Assembly: GCA_938028465.1 (NCBI GenBank) | Contig: CALJAA010000056.1 | Location: forward strand, 1 to 35,777 | DNA from: an uncultured Granulosicoccaceae bacterium | GTDB lineage: Bacteria; Pseudomonadota; Gammaproteobacteria; Granulosicoccales; Granulosicoccaceae | Length of the DNA stretch: 35,777 bases | Reading direction: 5' to 3' | Shown here: piece by piece, positions 24,489-33,298 of the stretch | Layout: every line of letters begins with the position of its first letter | Numbering within the stretch: the first letter of the stretch is position 1 | Notes under the pieces: model-generated | Told to the model about the DNA's origin: nothing | Seen by the model: the letters and a program-made list of their open reading frames with translations, nothing else | Databases searched by the model: none | Position numbers and translations under genes: made by a program

Positions 24489-25787
24489 CTAAGCATCGTC
24501 CGGTTTTGAACTATCGGGCTTAATCGAAGGCGTCTTCATCGATTTGCTTGCAGTTTGGCTAACCGTGTTATTAGCAATCGGGTTGTTCGTTAGTGGCTTG
24601 CTAGCAACCACTTTTTTGGTAGCACTTATAGCAACCTCTTCATTATCAACCGCGGCTTCAGCCTTGTCCGTGGCGCGCTGGCCTTTCCGGCGTTGATGTG
24701 GCAATTCAAAGTTTGCACTTTTAGGGCGAAACGCAGTAGTGGGTAACCAATCGCTAAATTCCTCACCATAGACTTCCCATATAGTGACAAACAGCGCTGC
24801 AATGATAGGCCCAATAATAAAACCCATAAAGCCAAACAACAGCAAGCCACCTAGCGTACTAAAGAAAATATACAGCTCATGCAGCTGAGTATCATTGCCC
24901 ACAAGCTTTGGCCGCAACAAGTTATCAACTGTACCAACAACCACAACACAATAAATCGTTAGGCCAACAGCCTCAATAATTTGACCCGACACAGCAAGAT
25001 AAATTGCCACAGGAGCCCAAACAAAAGCGGTACCGATGCCGGGCACCACTGACATAAACATCATCACCACAGCCCAAAAAAGAGAGTTGGGAATACCAAC
25101 AAACCACAAAGCCAAACCCGCAAGCGTGCCTTGCAAAACACCAATAACTGCAGTGCCTTTTATGGTTGCCCGAGTTACTGAAGTAAATCGGTGTAGCAGT
25201 TTTTTTTCATCGACATCGTTAAGCGGGATGTAGTACAGCAGGTAATACAACAGGCGATCACCATCCATAAGAAAAAAGAACATGGTGTACAACACAATCA
25301 CGCTGGACAACAACATGCCAAATGCACTAGCTGTTGTTTGCTGCACAAACCCAACTGCTGCTTTTGAAAAGTTACCCGTTAGATCTCTAAGAATGCCGAG
25401 CAAACTATCTCGATAAGGCAACAACTGTTCGTAAAACGGAAGCGCGGCTAATTTTTCAGTGAAGAGTTGGGGGTGCTGAAGTTGTTGCGCAACTTTGGGC
25501 CAGGCGATTTGTAAGATGTCGCTTGCTTGCCCTAGTACCGCGCCACCCAAAACAAACAACGGTATAAACACGAATGTCATGACACACAACAAAGTGAATA
25601 GCGCAGCGAGGCTTTCACGCCCCTTAACGAGCGTCAGTATTTTTCGGTAGAGAGGTGTAAATAGCGCAGCAAACAATGCTGCTAAAAATATAGACAGTAA
25701 AAAGGGTTTGATCACATTCAAAAACAGCGCTGATATTAGAATCAGCACCAGAATCAAAACGCCTCTATTAACGAGTTTTTGCTGCAT
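24489..25787 (-). CDS. AI-2E family membrane transporter
   Basis: 432 residues from the ATG at 25787; a GTG at 25811 would add eight. About seven or eight membrane helices are visible, with the conserved GIPNSLFWAVVMMFMSVVPGIGTAFVWAPVA-type core (split around PGIG), DNLLRPKLVG and LHELYIFFSTLGGLLLFGFMGFIIGPI near the end. Members include AI-2 exporters, Na+/H+ antiporters and proteins of unknown substrate, so the name does not establish AI-2 export. A soluble C-terminal tail of about 80 residues, rich in Lys, Ser, Asn and Pro, is longer than usual. It is divergent from gnd. Confidence 0.9.
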   Translation of the reverse strand: MQQKLVNRGVLILVLILISALFLNVIKPFLLSIFLAALFAALFTPLYRKILTLVKGRESLAALFTLLCVMTFVFIPLFVLGGAVLGQASDILQIAWPKVAQQLQHPQLFTEKLAALPFYEQLLPYRDSLLGILRDLTGNFSKAAVGFVQQTTASAFGMLLSSVIVLYTMFFFLMDGDRLLYYLLYYIPLNDVDEKKLLHRFTSVTRATIKGTAVIGVLQGTLAGLALWFVGIPNSLFWAVVMMFMSVVPGIGTAFVWAPVAIYLAVSGQIIEAVGLTIYCVVVVGTVDNLLRPKLVGNDTQLHELYIFFSTLGGLLLFGFMGFIIGPIIAALFVTIWEVYGEEFSDWLPTTAFRPKSANFELPHQRRKGQRATDKAEAAVDNEEVAISATKKVVASKPLTNNPIANNTVSQTASKSMKTPSIKPDSSKPDDA

Positions 25788-25925
25788 GGTATTAACTTTA
25801 ACCGATTGCACTGGAGTCTAGTTGACCAGGCTTGGAATGTCAGCCGTAGCCATTGCTTGCAATCATCCTGCCGGTGCCTGCCCAATTTGGTGCACAATAG
25901 ACTTTTAACAGCGTTAAGGGCGATT

Positions 25926-27335
25926 ATGAGCGAGCAATCACTATGTGACATCGGGCTTATTGGCTTAGCCGTCATGGGCCAGAACCTCATCCTCAACATG
26001 AACGACCGAGGTTATCGCGTGGCGGCCTATAACCGCACAGGCAGCGTAACCACCGCATTTTTAGCAGGTGAAGCCAAAGGCACAAAAATCGTTGGCGCAG
26101 ACTCACTTCAAGCGCTAGTTGATCAGCTAGCCTCACCGCGGAAGGTGATGTTGATGGTGAAGGCCGGCAAGGCCGTGGATGCCGTGATAGAACAGCTCCT
26201 ACCCCTGCTAAACGATGGCGACATTATCATTGACGGCGGTAATTCCAACTACGAAGACACGCAACGCCGCTCACTTGCCTTACAACAGAAAAACATTCGC
26301 TTTGTCGGTATGGGCGTATCAGGTGGTGAAGAAGGTGCACGACACGGCCCATCGCTGATGCCAGGTGGCGATATCAATGCATGGCCAGAAATCAAAGAGT
26401 TGTTTCAAGCCATCGCTGCAAAGACGGAACAGGGCGAACCCTGCTGCGAATGGGTTGGCAAGAATGGCGCTGGCCATTTTGTCAAAATGGTACATAACGG
26501 GATTGAATACGGCGATATGCAGCTCATCTGCGAGTCTTATCACTTTATGAAATCAGCTCTCAACATGAGCAACGACGACATGCATCACGTCTTCGCTGCC
26601 TGGGACAAGGGCGCACTCAATAGTTACTTGATTGAAATAACTGCCGACATTCTGGCCCACAAAACTGATGGCGAACACACTGTTGATCGAATATTGGATA
26701 AAGCCGGGCAAAAAGGCACTGGCAAATGGACGGCAATCAATGCACTCGATTTCGGCGTGCCACTCCCACTCATAACTGAAGCCGTGTTTTCCCGCTTCTT
26801 GTCATCATTAAAATCTGAACGAGTGGGTGCCGCCAAAAAACTTAAAGGCCCTGGGCCATTGCCAGCGAACGCCACTGTAGAAGACCTGGAGCAAGCATTA
26901 CTGGCTTCAAGAACAATTTCATACGCACAAGGTTTTGTATTAATTCAACGTGCGGCTGAGCAGTTTGAGTGGGATATCGACTTAGCAGCGGTAGCTCAAC
27001 TATGGCGTGCCGGATGCATTATTCGTTCAGCGTTTTTAACTGACATCAGAGCAGCATTTACAAACAACCCGCAGTTACAGAATTTATTATTGGATGATCA
27101 CTTTGCAAAGCTTATCGATAACGCGCAACCAGCCTGGCGTAAAGCAACCTGCGATGCATTGATGGCCGGTGTTCCTGTGCCGGCCTTGGCATCGGCATTG
27201 TGCTACTACGATGGTTATCGCACGGCTACTCTACCCGCCAATTTACTGCAAGCGCAACGCGATTACTTTGGCGCCCATCGCTATCAACTACAGGCAGGCG
27301 GCGATGATACCTATCACACCGAATGGCAAGAGTAA
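25926..27335 (+). CDS. gnd: 6-phosphogluconate dehydrogenase, decarboxylating
   Basis: 469 residues from the ATG at 25926, with AAGGG just upstream; the longer frame begins inside the divergent neighbour. The NADP-binding Rossmann motif is GLAVMGQNL (11-19). Substrate motifs are IIDGGNSNYEDT, GVSGGEEGARHGPSLMPGG, KMVHNGIEYGDMQ with the catalytic Lys, and GTGKWT. It converts 6-phosphogluconate to ribulose 5-phosphate, CO2 and NADPH in the oxidative pentose-phosphate pathway. The length matches the long homodimeric enteric type. No zwf or pgl gene is adjacent. Its stop lies five bases from the convergent AEC gene. Confidence 0.96.
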   Translation: MSEQSLCDIGLIGLAVMGQNLILNMNDRGYRVAAYNRTGSVTTAFLAGEAKGTKIVGADSLQALVDQLASPRKVMLMVKAGKAVDAVIEQLLPLLNDGDIIIDGGNSNYEDTQRRSLALQQKNIRFVGMGVSGGEEGARHGPSLMPGGDINAWPEIKELFQAIAAKTEQGEPCCEWVGKNGAGHFVKMVHNGIEYGDMQLICESYHFMKSALNMSNDDMHHVFAAWDKGALNSYLIEITADILAHKTDGEHTVDRILDKAGQKGTGKWTAINALDFGVPLPLITEAVFSRFLSSLKSERVGAAKKLKGPGPLPANATVEDLEQALLASRTISYAQGFVLIQRAAEQFEWDIDLAAVAQLWRAGCIIRSAFLTDIRAAFTNNPQLQNLLLDDHFAKLIDNAQPAWRKATCDALMAGVPVPALASALCYYDGYRTATLPANLLQAQRDYFGAHRYQLQAGGDDTYHTEWQE

Positions 27336-27340
27336 CTGAG

Positions 27341-28228
27341 CTATTGGCGCAGTAACAGCGCCAATACAAGGGGTAAATAAATAATGGCTGAGAGGTGCGT
27401 AACCAATATCAAACTGGACACCTCAGTAGGGTCACGATTGTGACGCACCAGCAGCAGAAAATTAAACACCGCCACCGGCGCGATGGTTTCCAAAATCAAT
27501 ACGCCGCGTGCTACGCCAGTAAAACCGAGGAAGTCGGCTAGCAAAAATGCTACTGGTACGGTTAGTAAGATTCGAAAAGTTGACCACAGTAATGCCGAGG
27601 GCAAATGCTTTGCTTTCATACCTGCCAAACTGACACCAAGCGTAATAAGCATGATGGGTATGACGAGCTGGCCAAGCAGCTGAGTGGTATCAGCCACCAC
27701 TTCTGGCAGTTCAAAGCCTGATAGCCTAAAGACCACACCCACTATGACGGAGATAAGTACTGGCGAGCGTATCGTTTTTGAGATGTTCGCGCGACCAGCA
27801 TAAACAGCATCCCCCAAGCTGAAAAGCAACAACACCTGCACCGAAAAAAAGGCCATAGCATATGCCAAACCTTCTTCACCAAAAGCGAAAAAACAAATAG
27901 GCAACCCGAGGTTACCAGTATTGCCCACCGCCATCGCCACGCACAATCGCCAGTCTTTTTTTGCAAGCTTAAGTGCGACAATTGATAGCGATACAATAAT
28001 AATATGAACTAGCAAAGTGGCGAAAGCCATTCTGCCAAGCTCCAAAATTTCGATTTGAGAGGTGGCCAAGGTATAAAACAACAAAGCTGGCATACCTACA
28101 TCAATAACCAAAGTGGTTACAAATTTAATTGGATACTCTGGCCCACGGTGATACCAGGCAACACCAATCAGCGCTAGAAACGCGCTAGGAGTTAGTATCG
28201 ATAACACTTCTAATGCCAGAGAAATCAC
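27341..28228 (-). CDS. AEC-family (auxin efflux carrier-like) transporter
   Basis: 295 residues with about ten hydrophobic helices split into two halves of five, as in the AEC/bile-acid-like permeases. Family features include VGNTGNLGLPICFFAFG in the first half and the polar loop before PIMLITLGVSLAGMK in the second. Bacterial members export or exchange malate, malonate or other small acids, but the substrate here is unknown. It is convergent with gnd and almost touches it. The start context shows no strong ribosome binding site. Confidence 0.88.
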   Translation of the reverse strand: MISLALEVLSILTPSAFLALIGVAWYHRGPEYPIKFVTTLVIDVGMPALLFYTLATSQIEILELGRMAFATLLVHIIIVSLSIVALKLAKKDWRLCVAMAVGNTGNLGLPICFFAFGEEGLAYAMAFFSVQVLLLFSLGDAVYAGRANISKTIRSPVLISVIVGVVFRLSGFELPEVVADTTQLLGQLVIPIMLITLGVSLAGMKAKHLPSALLWSTFRILLTVPVAFLLADFLGFTGVARGVLILETIAPVAVFNFLLLVRHNRDPTEVSSLILVTHLSAIIYLPLVLALLLRQ

Positions 28229-28300
28229 ATTCTTGATTTATTGTTAGTTATATAGGCTGGGCAAGAATCCAGTCGGGCATCGCCGCCGGCACAGTATAGT

Positions 28301-29725
28301 TCACCACTTAAACAAAGGGCGTGGTAAGTCCTGGGTAAGGGGATATATCCAGTTTTGCACTGGGTGATCACGAGATATACTGCTTAGATCAATTTGCTCG
28401 TTAATAAGCCGCACCGGCTTACGTGTATTAAGTGAGCAGCTGGTATCTGCATAAACCGCTACGTCAGCACCCGACCGCTGGGTATACTCAGTATCTAACA
28501 TTTGTGCAAACTGCCAAACTAGTTCAGGTATACATGCTAGTCGGTAAAGCTGCTTTCGGTTTAGGTATTGATCAGGCTTTACACGCTCTACTCTGTTGTT
28601 GCTATCCACAATAGTGAATACAACCGAGCCTCGCTTATCCCTGAGCTTCATGCGCCAACTAAATTGGTGCCCAGCTTCATTCCACGCAACATCGCCAGGC
28701 ATCATGAAATGACGCAATGGCACCGCCACCTGAAGCAGTAGCCAGATACCCATAAACGCAACAATAGCGCGTTGCCCAATACCCGGCTTAATAACTTCGC
28801 TATTAGCAACGGCCTGCGCCAGATGCCGCCCTTTTAACCACCAACCTTTTTGATTGAACCAAGTGATAACCTGACGAGGCCAGTCAGGATCAAACAATAA
28901 CAAGGTAGCGGCCAGGGTGAGCCACGGAAAGATACCGATGTTAAACACCATCGTATTGATAATATGAAATACGCAATAAACCAAAAATACGATTAAGCGT
29001 GTTTTTTTAAACAACAACAATGGTGCACCAACGATATGCAATAAAATAACACCGTAGCTAGCTAACGCTATACCTGGATCGCCAGTGAGCCATTGAAAAA
29101 TGCTTGCCTCATCGGCCGCGGATGTTTGCATCCATAAACGCATAGGCTCTAAGTTAAGCCAGTCGTAGTTAAGCTTAACCAATCCTGCGTAAATCAAAAT
29201 GATTTCAAGCTGCATCGCCATCCATACCAAAGCCCAATTTGGAATAGTTGAGCGAGTACGTTTATTGTTAAGTTTGGCGGCCCTATAAGCATCAACGGAC
29301 CAAATGCGATTTGCCGGAAGAAATATCATGATGCCGCCAATCAACATCACCATATAAAAGTGGTTTAAGTACAATGCTTGATCAAGAAAGAACTGGTAGG
29401 AAAAACACAACAGCAGAACAACCGAGCACAGCCGGTAATACCAACCCAGCATGACACCCAATGCGCTAACCCCCATCAGCGCCAATACCCATTCCAAACC
29501 GTGGCTTGGCAATAGAGTGACCCACTCAAAATATTGGTATTTGAACAAGATACTAGAGCTGCGATACATGCAATCTAGACATAGAAATAGGCCGTAGTTA
29601 ACGCTTTCAAACAGCAACAAACCGCCAAAACAGATTCTGAACACGGCGAGAGAACTCGCGTCTACTTCACGGAACAAATATCGCCACAAGCCCCCGCGCG
29701 AGCTAAATTCTCGATTTACACCCAT
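28301..29725 (-). CDS. HTTM-domain (gamma-carboxylase-like) membrane protein
   Basis: 474 residues. An N-terminal region of about eight membrane helices contains the HTTM pattern: DASSLAVFRICFGGLLLFE, LFKYQYFEWV followed by a Leu-Pro-Ser-His turn, a helix-loop with NHFYMVMLIG and LVKLNYDWL with EPMRLWM. The HTTM family includes vitamin K-dependent gamma-carboxylases and many uncharacterised bacterial membrane proteins. The C-terminal about 130 residues (after VPLRHFMMPGDVAWNEAGHQFSWRMKL) are soluble and probably periplasmic. Carboxylase activity cannot be claimed. It is divergent from the pilY1-like gene, with 156 bases between. Confidence 0.88.
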   Translation of the reverse strand: MGVNREFSSRGGLWRYLFREVDASSLAVFRICFGGLLLFESVNYGLFLCLDCMYRSSSILFKYQYFEWVTLLPSHGLEWVLALMGVSALGVMLGWYYRLCSVVLLLCFSYQFFLDQALYLNHFYMVMLIGGIMIFLPANRIWSVDAYRAAKLNNKRTRSTIPNWALVWMAMQLEIILIYAGLVKLNYDWLNLEPMRLWMQTSAADEASIFQWLTGDPGIALASYGVILLHIVGAPLLLFKKTRLIVFLVYCVFHIINTMVFNIGIFPWLTLAATLLLFDPDWPRQVITWFNQKGWWLKGRHLAQAVANSEVIKPGIGQRAIVAFMGIWLLLQVAVPLRHFMMPGDVAWNEAGHQFSWRMKLRDKRGSVVFTIVDSNNRVERVKPDQYLNRKQLYRLACIPELVWQFAQMLDTEYTQRSGADVAVYADTSCSLNTRKPVRLINEQIDLSSISRDHPVQNWIYPLTQDLPRPLFKW

Positions 29726-29881
29726 TTTTTCAACCTGTCATCACAATTTATCGCTTCGCCACTAAAGAACGCGAGTTTATTGGCCGCCACAACCCGCATA
29801 GCACTCCGTCTTGAATTTGCGCAAATTAGCGTGGGTGATTTCAGTCGGAACACATACAGTAATCAGGTAAAGGATTTCACT

Positions 29882-32800
29882 ATGCATAGTGTTGCACATT
29901 TTATGGACCGTAGAACAATAACCGCATTCGCTGTGGCTCTAACTGTGTCTCTACCAGCCACTGCTGACGATTTGGATGTGTACACCGGAACACAATCTGG
30001 TAATAACAAACCGAATATATTATTGGTGCTCGATTACTCTGGAAGTATGCAAGAAGACGTTAGTGGTTTCCCAACAACCGTCGATGCTGATCGAAAGATC
30101 ACTATCCTGAGAAATGCCGTAAACGACTTGATGGACAAGTACGAGAATAATATTAACCTCGGCCTAGGCGCACTTTATGACAATAGCCCATCAGGTGTGA
30201 GATGGCCAATATCTGAACTCTCCGACGATCCACATAATATTGATAATGCGATTCCTGAAGCGACGTATTCGATGAAAGATATTATCAATGCGCAAATGGA
30301 TCAACGCGGTGCAAATGGCTCTACCAATACAGTTAGCGCACTTGCGGACGCAGCGTTATACTTTCAGGGCGGGCCCGTTACACACAACGACCGACGCCTT
30401 ACGGATTCTTGGTACCACAAGCCAGACGCATGGAACGATACGAATCAACGATACGAAGGTGGCAACGCATATAGCGCACTACCCGCTAGTTACTCTCCAA
30501 AAGATGCTTACAACCCGGACACAAGTGACGGCAATCAAACTGCCTGGTGTCGCAACTATCAAGTATACGATGCAACAAAAACGAACTATTGCGAAGGCAA
30601 AATTCCACTCCAACCCTGCTCTGATCACCCACCCGGTGTGGGCTTTTGGAATCATGATGACAACCCTGACACGCCAGAAATAGAAGGCAGTTATGGTGGA
30701 TATGAAGCCTGCGAGTACAAAACCAATACGTCTTGGAATCAGCCAGAATATATATCACCAATAACACACGAGTGCCAAAAGAACTTCATGATATTGATAT
30801 CTGATGGCCTACCTACAGTACGCAATGATGGCGCGACATTAAAGAGTGTTTTAGATATACCACCCGGCCAACCAACCGTTTGCGAAGACGTCAGCGTATC
30901 GATATTTAACGACGCTTCAAACACATCGGGCAACTGTGGAGCGGAGATTCTGGCGAAAATGGCCAACGAAAATCAAGTAAAGGGTATAGATAAGTCAACA
31001 GTATCAACCTACACAATCGGATTCTCTGTCAGCGGTGCTGGTGGCAGCTATCTAGACAAGTTGGCTAAGGCAGGAGACGGCAAATTCCTCCAAGCCAACA
31101 ACGCAGATGAGCTAGACAAAGCACTAGGCGACCTCGTGGATCAATTTCTGCTAGGCAGTGAAAACTTTACTGAGCTAAGCATTGACTTAGACAGAGCCAA
31201 CTTTTCGCATGATAATAGAGCGTATTTTTCCTTGTTCAAACCTAGCTACAAAAGCGCGTGGGAAGGCAATGTCAAAGGCTACTTCGTCACTGATAATGGC
31301 CTTATGGACATTAACAACCAAGAAGCCATTGTCATAAAAGAAGGGAAAACTGAATTTGCTGAAACAGCACAGAGCTTTTGGTCAAGCACTCCCGATGGAA
31401 ATGTAGCAACTGAAGGCGGCGCTTCAGAACACATGGTCACGAGCGTTAGAAATCTTTATACTTTTACTGGTGATACTAACAACATCAACGGCGCGGGTGA
31501 AGATTTAACCTCTGCGGTCAACGCACTGCACAAGAGCAACACCGCTATCACGCAAAACATGCTCAACAACCCCACGGACAGCGCTGCACTGCTTGATTGG
31601 ATACAAACTGCACCAATGGGCGATGCATTGCACAGCAAAGTGGTCACGGCAAATTATGGCAACCAAACGGTAGCCTACGCAATCACAAACCAGGGCTTCT
31701 TACATGCCATTGATGCGACTACGCCAATTGATATAAATGCTTCTGATTCTTCAGGTGGAAACGAGCTATTTGCATTTATGCCTCAAGAGTTATTGGCAAA
31801 TTTGCCGGCTTTGAAAGAAAACATAAGAGACCCACAGAATCATATCTATGGCCTCGATGGACAAATCACTCCTGTTCACACAGATACCAATGGTGATGGC
31901 ATCGTCGATAATGGTGAAGAGCTTTTATTGGTGTTTGGTATGCGCCGAGGTGGTAACAACTACTATGCCGTGGATGTGACTACACCTAGCTCACCAAAGC
32001 TTGTATGGCAGATTAAAGGTGGTGTAGCACCGTATGAGAACCTAGCTCAAACATGGTCGCGTATGTCGCTAATAACAGGCAGCACTGGACCGAACAAAGA
32101 AGATAAAGAGAAAGTGTTAGTGTTTGCCGGTGGTTATGATGCAGCAGTAGTAGATGACACTGATGGTAGCGCCAAAGCAAATGGCAATGCAATCTACGTT
32201 GTCGATCTTGACGGCAAGCATATTTGGTCCACGAATGGCCTTTCAACTGCTGGCATGGATTACTCCATTCCATCTGACTTGACCATTATTGATACCGATG
32301 CTGATAGCAAAGCCGATCGTATGTACGTAGGTGATACTGGCGGAAATGTATGGCGAGTTGATTTTGACCTCGTTAGAAAAACGAGTGATTACAAGGTTAC
32401 GCCATTCGCTAAATTGAAAAATGAAGCCGGTGACAATCAACCATTTTTCTACCCACCAAGCGTTGCGTTTAATAGCTCGTCGCTTGGCGACTTCTTGTCA
32501 ATATCTCTGGCATCAGGCAATCGAACTGATCCAGTAAAATTAGATGCACAAAATGCAATCTACATGATGAGAGATGAAGATACTCGCAGAGGCGGAACAA
32601 CTTCAACCAACGGGCCAATCGAACTCAACGCGCTATACCCTGCAACTAACAACGACGTTGCATCGGCTGATCCTGATATTGCAGCAGCAGCTAGAAACCA
32701 ATTAGCCATAGATAGAGGTTGGTACATCAATCTTGACGTTGGCGAAAAAGGCTTATCATCATTAGTTTCATTTGAGGGAAACCTTATGGCAACAACTTAT

Positions 32801-33115
32801 AAACCTGCTGTGCCAGATGAAAACGGACTAAGCGGGAATAATGCTAACGCTGCATGCGGGGTAATTTCAACTGGTGGGCTTTACATCATGGATATATCCG
32901 ATGGCCGCCCAGTTAAGTATCTTGATGATGGCACAGCACAAACCGAAGGCTTAATTGCTTCAGATCGTGTAACACCTTTAACAGGGACTAGCATTCCAAG
33001 CTCGCCAGTTCTCGTATTTCCAAAAGGTTCAAGCCAGGTGAACATCATTGTTGATAAAGAATCAATTTCAACAGTATCACAACGTTTGAACACAGTATTC
33101 TGGCACGCTCAGTAA
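29882..33115 (+). CDS. pilY1: PilY1-like type IV pilus tip adhesin with vWA domain
   Basis: 1077 residues from the ATG at 29882, with AAAGGA eight bases upstream. The longer frame starts in non-coding DNA. A signal peptide (about 1-28) is followed by a von Willebrand A domain with the MIDAS motif DYSGS (51-55) and an LISDGLPTV strand. The C-terminal PilY1 beta-propeller has GMRRGGNNYYAVDVT and YVGDTGGNVWRVD. A calcium loop DTNGDGIVD (668-676) matches the DxNxDG pattern that controls retraction in Pseudomonas PilY1. It caps the pilus and senses surfaces. No minor pilin genes are nearby. It is followed by pilU with 183 bases between, unusual compared with the fimU-pilVWXY1E cluster. Confidence 0.92.
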   Translation: MHSVAHFMDRRTITAFAVALTVSLPATADDLDVYTGTQSGNNKPNILLVLDYSGSMQEDVSGFPTTVDADRKITILRNAVNDLMDKYENNINLGLGALYDNSPSGVRWPISELSDDPHNIDNAIPEATYSMKDIINAQMDQRGANGSTNTVSALADAALYFQGGPVTHNDRRLTDSWYHKPDAWNDTNQRYEGGNAYSALPASYSPKDAYNPDTSDGNQTAWCRNYQVYDATKTNYCEGKIPLQPCSDHPPGVGFWNHDDNPDTPEIEGSYGGYEACEYKTNTSWNQPEYISPITHECQKNFMILISDGLPTVRNDGATLKSVLDIPPGQPTVCEDVSVSIFNDASNTSGNCGAEILAKMANENQVKGIDKSTVSTYTIGFSVSGAGGSYLDKLAKAGDGKFLQANNADELDKALGDLVDQFLLGSENFTELSIDLDRANFSHDNRAYFSLFKPSYKSAWEGNVKGYFVTDNGLMDINNQEAIVIKEGKTEFAETAQSFWSSTPDGNVATEGGASEHMVTSVRNLYTFTGDTNNINGAGEDLTSAVNALHKSNTAITQNMLNNPTDSAALLDWIQTAPMGDALHSKVVTANYGNQTVAYAITNQGFLHAIDATTPIDINASDSSGGNELFAFMPQELLANLPALKENIRDPQNHIYGLDGQITPVHTDTNGDGIVDNGEELLLVFGMRRGGNNYYAVDVTTPSSPKLVWQIKGGVAPYENLAQTWSRMSLITGSTGPNKEDKEKVLVFAGGYDAAVVDDTDGSAKANGNAIYVVDLDGKHIWSTNGLSTAGMDYSIPSDLTIIDTDADSKADRMYVGDTGGNVWRVDFDLVRKTSDYKVTPFAKLKNEAGDNQPFFYPPSVAFNSSSLGDFLSISLASGNRTDPVKLDAQNAIYMMRDEDTRRGGTTSTNGPIELNALYPATNNDVASADPDIAAAARNQLAIDRGWYINLDVGEKGLSSLVSFEGNLMATTYKPAVPDENGLSGNNANAACGVISTGGLYIMDISDGRPVKYLDDGTAQTEGLIASDRVTPLTGTSIPSSPVLVFPKGSSQVNIIVDKESISTVSQRLNTVFWHAQ

Positions 33116-33128
33116 GCTCAAAGAGTCA

Positions 33129-33156
33129 TACCCGATAGCCTGCCGGCTATCGGGTA
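33129..33156 (+). terminator. hairpin after pilY1-like gene
   Basis: A perfect 12-bp stem, TACCCGATAGCC with GGCTATCGGGTA, encloses a TGCC loop and begins 13 bases after the stop codon. There is no downstream T-run, so it may be a Rho-assisted terminator, an mRNA-stabilising hairpin or a repeat. It would lower read-through into pilU. Confidence 0.65.
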
Positions 33157-33298
33157 CCGAACAACTCCCCACGATATATCGAAACTCCCCACAAATTCAC
33201 CTTTTTTTGTGCATAAAGCACTGTCTCTACTAGTCAATGATTCTCCGCATCAGTCGATAAATTAGGCAGGAATTCTAAAATACGGCAGAAACCGCATA

